In this document: positions 32,291 through 38,373 of the stretch, in pieces
Position numbering within the stretch: the first letter of the stretch is position 1
Layout: the number at the start of each line of letters is the position of its first letter
NCBI GenBank assembly: GCA_900317475.1
Contig: ONGY01000004.1
Span: 1-38,373, forward strand
Length of the DNA stretch: 38,373 bases
Origin: an uncultured Lachnospiraceae bacterium
GTDB lineage: Bacteria > Bacillota > Clostridia > Lachnospirales > Lachnospiraceae
Direction of reading: 5' to 3'
Notes under the pieces: model-generated
Databases searched by the model: none
The model's input: only the letters and a program-made list of their open reading frames with translations
Told to the model about the DNA's origin: nothing
Made by a program: the position numbers and the translations under genes

Positions 32291-33053
32291 GAGTATCGGT
32301 GAGAAGACCGGTCACCTTGTGTTCAAAGCGGACATCGCCTCCGAGGCGGATGATCTCACCGCGCATGCGCACGATGACCTCGCGCAGACGGTCCGTTCCG
32401 ATATGCGGCATTCCCTCGGTCAGTATTTCTTCCGGTGCACCGCAGGAAGTAAAAATGCGGAGCACTTCTGCGTTTCTTCCGGCCTTGTCGTTTACGAGAG
32501 TATTGAGCTTTCCGTCGGAAAAAGTACCGGCACCGCCCTCGCCGAACTGAATGTTGGAGGTCTCATCGAGCGATCCTGTTTTCCAGAACTTCTCCACATC
32601 CTTCGTCCGCTGTTCCATCGACCGGCCGCGTTCGAGGAGAATCGGCCGGTACCCGTGAAGCGCGAGCATATACGCGGCAAAGAGACCTGCCGGCCCGGCG
32701 CCGATGACCGCAGGCCTGTTCCCGCCGGGAAGCGCTTTGTCACCGGAAACCGGAAAAACATATTTTTCCGGTTCAAAGCGGCTTACGTTTGGAATATGTT
32801 TTGCCAGAATTTTCTTTTCTTCTGTCGGAGAGAGTGTGACAGACGCGGTATAGACGTGGAAAAGCACAGGCTTTTTCCGGCAGTCGACGGCATGGCGGAG
32901 AATCGTGACGGAAAGGTTTTCTTCGCCTCCAAAGCGCAGAATCTTCCGTATTTTCTTTTCGAGCTGTGCTCCGGCCGGGGAGGTTTTCCCGTGTTTTTGA
33001 GAACTCTCTTTTTCTATAGAAACCGGTATGCGTATTTCTGATATTTTCAGCAT
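32274..33053 (-). pseudogene. N-terminal fragment of the broken COG2509-type FAD-dependent oxidoreductase
   Basis: Begins with the family's N-terminal ferredoxin-like domain (MLKISEIRIPVSI) and continues to the FAD-binding VIGAGPAGLFAAYMLA, LLERGRSMEQRTKDVEKFW, NIQFGEGGAGTFSDGKLNT and the HIGTDRLREVIVRMRGE segment. After VTGLLTDTR it hits a stop four codons later, while the continuation (GTGDDAEEKIIHTGIAVLAPGHS) lies in another frame, so there is a small frameshift near 32275-32295. The start has only a weak AAGAAG site. Together with the middle fragment and the fused cyclo-ligase this was one long gene. A sequencing or assembly error could explain a single-base shift here, but hardly also the missing segment further on. 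Confidence 0.75.
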
Positions 33054-33101
33054 TTGAATCTTCTTTAAAGTTTACTAAAGTCTTTCAGACAGAATTCGTT
33101 T

Positions 33102-33140
33102 TGAATCAAAATTCACTTCACTATGAATCAAATTTCACTT
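33102..33140. repeat. Direct repeat of a 17-bp motif between two flavoprotein genes
   Basis: TGAATCAAAATTCACTT (33102-33118) and TGAATCAAATTTCACTT (33124-33140) differ by one base and are spaced 22 bp apart, about two helix turns. A third, partial copy (TGAATCAGAAT) overlaps the end of the upstream gene at 33154-33164. They lie about 50-90 bp before the start of the broken oxidoreductase gene, as an operator would. Confidence 0.5.
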
Positions 33141-33148
33141 TGAAAAAC

Positions 33149-34420
33149 TTACTTTGAATCAGAATCAGAGACGGCCGCGGCATGCTTTGCCGCGATGAGG
33201 CCGCTGTTCATGGCAAACGTAAGATTATATCCTCCGCAGATTCCATCAACATCGAGCAGTTCTCCGGTGATGTACAGATTTTTCTGCAGTCTGGATTCAT
33301 ACAAATCTGTGATCTCCGAGAGTTTTACGCCTCCTGCCGTGACCTGTGCGTCCCGGTAGCCTCCGTATCCGGAGACGGAAAAACGAAGATCACGCAGCGA
33401 GAGCAGCACCCTCTTCCGAAGTTCCGGTGAGAGTTTCCGGATTTTATTTTCCGCGGTGATTCCGCACTCTGCTGCAGCAAGCGCGGTGAGTTTCGGATGG
33501 ACGAGGCCAAGAAGCCATTCTGTGATGTTGATATTTTCTCCGCATTCGATCTTCGAGGTGACGATTCTCTCAAAGGCATCCCGGTCCAGTTCCGGGAGAA
33601 GGTCGACGGAGATGCAAAGCGGCCTTCCAGAGTCCAGTATTTCTCCGGCACGCCGGCTGATCTGAAAGACCGGTATTCCGGAGACGGCATTTTTCGTGAA
33701 CTGCACTTCCCCGACCGCATCCGGGCAGGATTCGATTTTACCGTCCGGGAGTACCAGCTTTACCTCTGCTGCGGCACGCACGCCCGCAGCAGTTTTTACG
33801 AAAGAGTCGTGCACGGTGAGGTAAGTAAGAGCAGGCCGTCTCCTGGTGAGATGGTGGCCGAATGATTCTGCAATTCCGCAGCCGCTCTCATCAGCGCCGA
33901 GCTGAGGAGCTGCAAGGCCGCCGCAGCAAAGTATCACACTGTCTGCATAAGCTGTTTCGGAGCTGTCGGGAGAACCAGCGCTTTTATAATCGATCCGGAA
34001 CCTGTTGTTTTCAAAGCACACTCCGGAAGCCTCCGCGGGGGTGATTATGTTCACCAGACCGGACATTTCCTTAAGATGCAGGAGGAGCGCATCCGTGATG
34101 TCCTGCGCGCGGTCCGTCCGCGGGTAGATGTATCCATTCCGATCATGAAAGAGAATGCCGAGGCGCCGGAGGTAAGAAAGCGCCTCTCCGGATGAAAAAG
34201 AAGGAAAAAGCGCCGACAGACGTTCCATGTCCTCGGAATGATAACAGGAAAGCTCCATCCTGCGGTTTGTGACATTTCCTCTGCCGTTTCCGGAGGCGGA
34301 GAGCTTGCGGCCCGGTATTTCATTTTTCTCGAAGAGAAGAACCTTCGCTCCTAAGTCAGCAGACATGGCTGCTGCCATCAGGCCCGAAGCACCTCCTCCG
34401 ATCACTGCGATGGTCTTCAT
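33149..34420 (-). CDS. HI0933-family (YhiN/BaiN-like) NAD(P)/FAD-dependent oxidoreductase
   Basis: A 423-aa flavoprotein. The N-terminal dinucleotide motif is VIGGGASGLMAAAMSADLGA, followed by the family signature GRKLSASGNGRGNVTN. Further on are VILCCGGLAAPQLGADESGCGIAESFGH (read in part), GEVQFTKNAVSGIPVFQISR, and the C-terminal VTAGGVKLSEI, LYITGELLDVDGICGGYNLTFA. Family members are often labelled aminoacetone oxidase or BaiN, but physiological substrates are mostly unknown. A weak GGAG site lies about 11 nt before the ATG. It follows the flippase by 69 bp; that gap holds a 6-bp CGGCGG/CCGCCG hairpin. The broken second flavoprotein gene follows. Confidence 0.9.
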   Translation of the reverse strand: MKTIAVIGGGASGLMAAAMSADLGAKVLLFEKNEIPGRKLSASGNGRGNVTNRRMELSCYHSEDMERLSALFPSFSSGEALSYLRRLGILFHDRNGYIYPRTDRAQDITDALLLHLKEMSGLVNIITPAEASGVCFENNRFRIDYKSAGSPDSSETAYADSVILCCGGLAAPQLGADESGCGIAESFGHHLTRRRPALTYLTVHDSFVKTAAGVRAAAEVKLVLPDGKIESCPDAVGEVQFTKNAVSGIPVFQISRRAGEILDSGRPLCISVDLLPELDRDAFERIVTSKIECGENINITEWLLGLVHPKLTALAAAECGITAENKIRKLSPELRKRVLLSLRDLRFSVSGYGGYRDAQVTAGGVKLSEITDLYESRLQKNLYITGELLDVDGICGGYNLTFAMNSGLIAAKHAAAVSDSDSK

Positions 34421-34489
34421 GAGAGAAACGACTCCATTTGGATATCCGGCGGGATTTGCCGCCGTAAAAACTGCATCAAAGAAAACGCA

Positions 34490-36100
34490 TCAGAGATTGA
34501 AAAGATCCGCGAGGGAAAGCAGGAAATTTCCGCCCGGCAGCCGGTCGATATTTCTGAGATCAGCAGCTCCGGTAAAGAGGCTCATGATAATGTAGACCGT
34601 AGCATAGAGAATAAATGAAATAATCGATGCCGCGATAAATCCGGTCTCTCTCTCGAGAAACTGCGCCAGGATATAAACCGGAATGGATGCCGCAATCGCA
34701 CAGACCGCCATGAGAAGGTAAGCCTTGAAATAGCGGTTTCCCGCGACCAGTTTCTCTTTCATGAAAAAGAAAAGAAGGATCGTGAGTGCGATGAAAAACG
34801 AAAGAAGCGGAACCGCACAAACCGTTATTCCGGGGTCACTCTGTCTCGAGACAGCCGTGCAGACCAGCGTCTGAACGATGTATGCAATGCCGGCCGAGAG
34901 CGCAAGCCTCCCGGTTCGGTCGATTTCGATATAAAAGAATGCAAGGAGGATATCAATGCCGGCGAGCAGAATCAGAATACCGTTGATCTGCATCGATACG
35001 GATGCGGCTGCATCTCTCGCATTCCCGATGATCGCCGTGACCGGCTCCGCGGCGGCAATGAAGAAAAACGAAAACGGAAGAAGTACATACCCTGCAAGCC
35101 GCATCATCATTCCGAAGTAAGAACGGAGGGTGGGAATATCACCGTCGCGGTAATACCGTGCGAGGGTCTCACAGTATCCGGTAAACGGCAGGATCAGCAG
35201 ACAGGCTGCGGCTGCCAGGATCGGCAGCGTCTTCGCATAATAAGAACCCCAGGCGACCATCGCATCCGTTTTGACGTTTACCGAAGCGTGCAGGATGCGG
35301 TAGTCCGTGAGGACAGGAAGAAAGCTGATAAATCCGGCCGCGGCCAGCAGGAAAATCTTCGTGAAGAGAGTTCTTGACAGGTATCGGCGGCTCTCCGGCT
35401 CCCGCTGAGCGGAGTCCGGCATGTCACGGAGAAGTCTCCTTCCGGTGAGCAGACGCACAGACAGCCAGTAAATGAGCGCGATGAGTGCTGCAAGGTCCGC
35501 ACCGAGAAGAACCCCGGCCGCGGCGTAGACGAACGGATAGGAATCATCCCGCAGCAGTGCCCCGGCGAGTACGCCTCTCTGCTTCAGGAGATTGGCAAAC
35601 AGCGGGGAGAGAATGCAGGTGAGAACCGCTTCGGCCAGAATGGACGTTATAGCCGGCGGAGTAATCCGGACTCCCTGATAAAATCCTCCGAAGGCGCCGA
35701 AAGCTGACGTAATGACAAAGAAAGGTGCGGCACAGAGAAAACACAGGTACATGTGCGCTTCCCCGCCGAGAAGCAGCGAAAGCGGGACGTTGAGCACGGC
35801 AGTGAGCCCGCCCGCGATGAGACCGGCTGCAATGGAGAAAAGAAGTGCCGTCTTATAGAGAATGCGGATACTGGAATACCGCTGCCTGCGCATCCGTGAT
35901 TTGATGAGCCGGCTGAGGCAGACAGATACAGCATAGGGAATTGTCACAAGAAAGAGAAGGCACAGTTCCAGGGCAGGCCCTGCGTAGGCCGCGCTCTGCT
36001 TTCCGGCTGTGGCCACGAGGATAATCCTCATAAACATGAAGATGGATGCATATAGTAAAATTGCCGAGCGCACCCGGCCTGCAGAACTGACCTGCCTCAT
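34490..36100 (-). CDS. MOP-superfamily lipid/polysaccharide flippase (SpoVB/MurJ-like)
   Basis: A 536-aa integral membrane protein with about 14 hydrophobic helices and short loops. The layout is that of the polysaccharide transporter (PST/MurJ/SpoVB) branch: TIPYAVSVCLSRLIKSR after the second helix, FGAFGGFYQGVRITPPAI in the helix 5 region, and a repeat of the fold in the second half (LPFTGYCETLARYYRDGD). Such proteins move lipid-linked wall or polysaccharide precursors outward across the membrane; the cargo here is unknown. CAGGAG lies 7 nt before the ATG. It follows ybeY by 54 bp. Confidence 0.8.
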   Translation of the reverse strand: MRQVSSAGRVRSAILLYASIFMFMRIILVATAGKQSAAYAGPALELCLLFLVTIPYAVSVCLSRLIKSRMRRQRYSSIRILYKTALLFSIAAGLIAGGLTAVLNVPLSLLLGGEAHMYLCFLCAAPFFVITSAFGAFGGFYQGVRITPPAITSILAEAVLTCILSPLFANLLKQRGVLAGALLRDDSYPFVYAAAGVLLGADLAALIALIYWLSVRLLTGRRLLRDMPDSAQREPESRRYLSRTLFTKIFLLAAAGFISFLPVLTDYRILHASVNVKTDAMVAWGSYYAKTLPILAAAACLLILPFTGYCETLARYYRDGDIPTLRSYFGMMMRLAGYVLLPFSFFFIAAAEPVTAIIGNARDAAASVSMQINGILILLAGIDILLAFFYIEIDRTGRLALSAGIAYIVQTLVCTAVSRQSDPGITVCAVPLLSFFIALTILLFFFMKEKLVAGNRYFKAYLLMAVCAIAASIPVYILAQFLERETGFIAASIISFILYATVYIIMSLFTGAADLRNIDRLPGGNFLLSLADLFNL

Positions 36101-36154
36101 AAACTGCTCCTGAAATAAATATGTTGAATCCGGTGTTGCATATGCAGCCTTGGA

Positions 36155-36670
36155 CTATTCTTCTCTGGTAATTCCAAGTGCTGCAAGCACCTGTTCCTGC
36201 TTTGCCTCCATGACGGCCGCTTCTTCCGGAACCATGTGGTCATACCCGCACAGGTGCATGCAGCTGTGCGCGACAAGAAAGGCATATTCCCGTTTTTCGG
36301 AGTGGCCGTATTCTTTTGCCTGCGAATGGACACGGTCCGCGTTGATCACAATATCGCCGATCACCAGTGCGCCATTCTCCGGGTCAAAGGCACCGGCGGG
36401 ATCCTTCGCGGCAGCGTCTTCGAAACCCGACGGCGCATCGAAGTTCAGATTCGGGAATGAAAGCACATCCGTCGGCCGGTCGATATTCCGGTATTCTCGG
36501 TTGATCGCCTGAATTCCGTCTGAATCCGTGATGAGCAGCGATACTTCCGCGTCATACGGGCATCCCTCCTGCAGCATCGACTGCCGGATCACCTGACGGG
36601 CAACAATTTTCATGGAGAAATCAAATTTATTTTTCGTTTCTATGTCTGTGTTCAGAATTATTCGGCTCAT
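36155..36670 (-). CDS. ybeY: Endoribonuclease YbeY (rRNA maturation, zinc-dependent)
   Basis: Zinc endoribonuclease needed for 16S rRNA 3'-end maturation and 70S quality control. The metal site reads HSCMHLCGYDH, a HxxxHxxxxxH motif in which the usual HGxLHLxGYDH has Ser and Met in place of Gly and Leu. Upstream are EVSLLITDSDGIQAINREYR and RPTDVLSFPN, also family hallmarks. At 171 aa it is typical. The start beginning MSRIILNTD is chosen because GGGAGAGG lies just upstream. It overlaps the end of phoH by 44 nt, the normal phoH-ybeY pairing. Confidence 0.95.
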   Translation of the reverse strand: MSRIILNTDIETKNKFDFSMKIVARQVIRQSMLQEGCPYDAEVSLLITDSDGIQAINREYRNIDRPTDVLSFPNLNFDAPSGFEDAAAKDPAGAFDPENGALVIGDIVINADRVHSQAKEYGHSEKREYAFLVAHSCMHLCGYDHMVPEEAAVMEAKQEQVLAALGITREE

Positions 36671-37643
36671 TGTGCCTCTCCCGCTTCTGCCTCTGACGGC
36701 TGTCATATTCCTCATATGCTTTGACAATCTTCTGGACGAGCGGATGACGGACGACATCCCTGGAGGTAAGAGTGATAAAACAGATGCCGTCGATATTCTT
36801 CAGGATCCGCTGCGCAACCTCAAGGCCCGAAGCCGCGGACGGCGCCAGGTCCTTCTGCGTCGTGTCGCCGGTGACAATGACCTTGGAGCCGAACCCGAGA
36901 CGCGTGAGAAACATCTTCATCTGTTCCGGCGTTGTGTTCTGCGCTTCATCGAGGATGATATAGGCATTGTCGAGTGTGCGACCGCGCATGTAGGCAAGCG
37001 GTGCCACCTCGATCAGCCCCTTCTCCTGGTTGCGCTGGAAATTCTCAGCGCCCATGAGCTGGTACAGTGCGTCGTAGAGCGGACGCAGATACGGGTCGAT
37101 TTTCTGCTGCAGATCGCCCGGAAGAAATCCGAGCTTCTCTCCAGCCTCGATCGCCGGACGGGTCAGGATGATGCGCTGGACCTCCTCGTTCTGGAACGCC
37201 GTGACGGCCATCGCCATGGCGAGGAACGTTTTGCCGGTGCCGGCGGGTCCGTTCGCGAAAGTAATCATATTGCTGCGGACGGCCTCAATATATTTCTGCT
37301 GTCCGAGCGTTTTGGGACGGACGGGCTTTCCCGTGACGGTATGGCAGATCGTATCCTCATCCATCCGTGAAAACATATCGTCCCCGGACGGCTCATCCTT
37401 CAGGTCAATTGCATACTGAACGCGCTGTGTATCCACACTTCCTCCGTTTTCAGAGAGTCTTGCAAGCTGCCGGATGATTTTGCCGGCTTCGCCTACGCTC
37501 TTCTCTTCCCCTGTCACGACGACGCTCCCGTCACGGAGAACGATCGTCACATGAAGTATTTCTTCAATGTTCCGGATATTCCGGTCAAAACTGCCGAATA
37601 TATCGCGTTCGACTTCTGCCGGAAGTTCAAAACGATCTGTCAT
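36627..37643 (-). CDS. phoH: PhoH family ATPase
   Basis: A 338-aa P-loop ATPase/putative RNA helicase, usually paired with ybeY and thought to act in RNA metabolism. An N-terminal domain (residues about 1-75) precedes the ATPase: Walker A FANGPAGTGKTFLA, RPAIEAGEKLGFLPGD, Walker B AYIILDEAQNTTPEQMKMFLTR (read in part) and VTGDTTQKDL. The last 25 residues are a highly charged Arg/His/Asn/Glu tail encoded where the gene overlaps ybeY. Its start shares 4 bases with the rlmH stop (ATGA). Confidence 0.95.
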   Translation of the reverse strand: MTDRFELPAEVERDIFGSFDRNIRNIEEILHVTIVLRDGSVVVTGEEKSVGEAGKIIRQLARLSENGGSVDTQRVQYAIDLKDEPSGDDMFSRMDEDTICHTVTGKPVRPKTLGQQKYIEAVRSNMITFANGPAGTGKTFLAMAMAVTAFQNEEVQRIILTRPAIEAGEKLGFLPGDLQQKIDPYLRPLYDALYQLMGAENFQRNQEKGLIEVAPLAYMRGRTLDNAYIILDEAQNTTPEQMKMFLTRLGFGSKVIVTGDTTQKDLAPSAASGLEVAQRILKNIDGICFITLTSRDVVRHPLVQKIVKAYEEYDSRQRQKRERHNEPNNSEHRHRNEK

Positions 37644-38119
37644 TTATGGTACGGTTCTCCTTTGATGATGCGAAATGCGCGGTAAATCTGCTCGAGCAGG
37701 ATGACGCGCATCAGCTGATGCGGAAAAGTCATCCGTGAGAAGGAAATTCTCGCGTCGGCCTCCCCGATGAGGCTGTCGCCGAGTCCTATGGCACCGCCGA
37801 TAAAAAACTGGATGGAATCCCTGCCGCCGAGCGCAATGTCCTCCAGTTTTTTCGAAAATTCTACAGAATTCATTTCCTTTCCGTCAATACAGAGCGCAAT
37901 CCGGTACGCACCGGGACGATAGAATTTCCGAAGCCGGTCCGCTTCCTGCTCTTTTATCTTACGAGAAAGAGCCGGACTGATTTCGTCCGGCTTCTTCACC
38001 TCTTCCGCTTCGAGTACGCGGACCTTTGCATAACGCGACAGGCGCTTCAGGTACTCGTCTGCCGCTTCTTTATAAAAGTTTTCGCGCAGCTTTCCGACCG
38101 CTGCAATATCAATATTCAA
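37640..38119 (-). CDS. rlmH: 23S rRNA (pseudouridine-1915-N3)-methyltransferase RlmH
   Basis: SPOUT-class methyltransferase that methylates pseudouridine 1915 in helix 69 of 23S rRNA. The full-length 159-aa protein shows VGKLRENFYKEAADEYLKRL, the knot segment IQFFIGGAIGLGDSLI and the C-terminal FPHQLMRVILLEQIYRAFRI with GEPYHK. The start is TTG, with GAGGAC about 6 nt upstream; it overlaps the upstream stop codon by 4 nt. The ATGA overlap with phoH continues the coupling. Confidence 0.96.
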   Translation of the reverse strand: MNIDIAAVGKLRENFYKEAADEYLKRLSRYAKVRVLEAEEVKKPDEISPALSRKIKEQEADRLRKFYRPGAYRIALCIDGKEMNSVEFSKKLEDIALGGRDSIQFFIGGAIGLGDSLIGEADARISFSRMTFPHQLMRVILLEQIYRAFRIIKGEPYHK

Positions 38120-38373
38120 AGATTGTCCTCATCTGCGTCTGTGTCTTTGTCTTTGAAAGCCTCATCTACGACATTATCCGACGCATCGTCGCTTCCGTAA
38201 AGTACAGGATAATATTCCTCGACTATATGATCGAGAAAATCATCCTCAAGGCCTACAAACTGACTGCTGATCTTCTTCCGGATCACTTCGGTGCGTGCAA
38301 AATACATTGCAGCCTCATAGTCCGCCTTCCGGAGATTCTTTTTGATCTCACGGACAGTATCCTCGTCCGCTGC
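38116..38373 (-). CDS. C-terminal part of an unidentified protein with an acidic tail (cut by window edge)
   Basis: The minus-strand frame is open from the window edge to a TGA at 38116, giving at least 85 residues. The visible part is helical and charged (VREIKKNLRKADYEAAMYF, then FLDHIVEEYYPVLYG) and ends in a very acidic stretch (DKDTDADEDNL). An internal ATG at 38307 exists but nothing marks it as the true start. I do not recognise the family. Its stop overlaps the TTG start of rlmH by 4 nt, so it belongs to the same transcript. Confidence 0.6.
   Translation of the reverse strand, partial: AADEDTVREIKKNLRKADYEAAMYFARTEVIRKKISSQFVGLEDDFLDHIVEEYYPVLYGSDDASDNVVDEAFKDKDTDADEDNL

Noticed and set aside
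1..38373. CRISPR arrays, transposases, phage genes, toxin-antitoxin pairs, replication origin
   Set aside because: I looked for direct-repeat arrays, transposase or integrase motifs and DnaA-box clusters and saw none; the content is ordinary chromosomal core genes apart from the findings listed.

Overview
This 38.4 kb window is bacterial chromosome from a Gram-positive anaerobe, most likely a Lachnospiraceae-like clostridium. The reasons are strong AGGAGG-type ribosome binding sites, moderate-to-high GC, many TTG/GTG starts, a tRNA-Thr without encoded CCA, and the gene content (serC-serA-DUF1015, COG2509 and HI0933 flavoproteins, membrane-anchored MutS-like ATPase, yeast-type Asd, SpoVB-like flippase). 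Every supported gene lies on the minus strand, so transcription runs from high to low coordinates. No insertion sequence, phage, CRISPR array or origin was seen, and no stretch over 300 bases lacks a gene.

In transcription order: (1) 38373-34490 is a translationally coupled group: the acidic end of an unknown protein, rlmH, phoH, ybeY, then a MOP-superfamily flippase. (2) 34420-30849 holds an HI0933-type flavoprotein, then a COG2509-type FAD oxidoreductase broken by two frame changes, whose C-terminus is fused in frame to 5-formyltetrahydrofolate cyclo-ligase. (3) 30765-26926 holds a lactonase-family beta-propeller, aroC, tgt and yajC. (4) 26853-22280 is a branched-chain amino acid block leuB-ilvD-ilvB without ilvN. 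(5) 22243-17501 holds a secreted L,D-transpeptidase, then serC-serA behind their own promoter and a structured leader, a strong terminator, and a DUF1015 gene. (6) 17347-14946 holds a GlgB homologue whose catalytic motifs are degenerate, then tRNA-Thr(CGU) with its own promoter and terminator. (7) 14755-12254 is argH-asd, closed by a strong terminator. (8) 12156-7267 is an overlapping set: topoisomerase III, a beta-helix protein and a cytosolic serine hydrolase. (9) 7158-850 holds a membrane MutS-like ATPase, rnhA-dut (overlapping), gltX with a promoter and structured leader, and a UvrD-type helicase. (10) 726-1 is the N-terminal third of a glycogen debranching enzyme, cut by the window edge.

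Much of the window is amino-acid biosynthesis (Ser, Ile/Val/Leu, chorismate, Arg, Asp family) mixed with RNA and DNA maintenance genes. The most unusual items are the GlgB pseudoenzyme, the DUF1015 gene placed where a serine-pathway gene is expected but behind a terminator, the broken flavoprotein/cyclo-ligase fusion, three consecutive stem-loops inside the debranching-enzyme gene, and structured leaders or short hairpins placed just before the ribosome binding sites of many genes. All names rest on reading motifs by eye; no database search was run.
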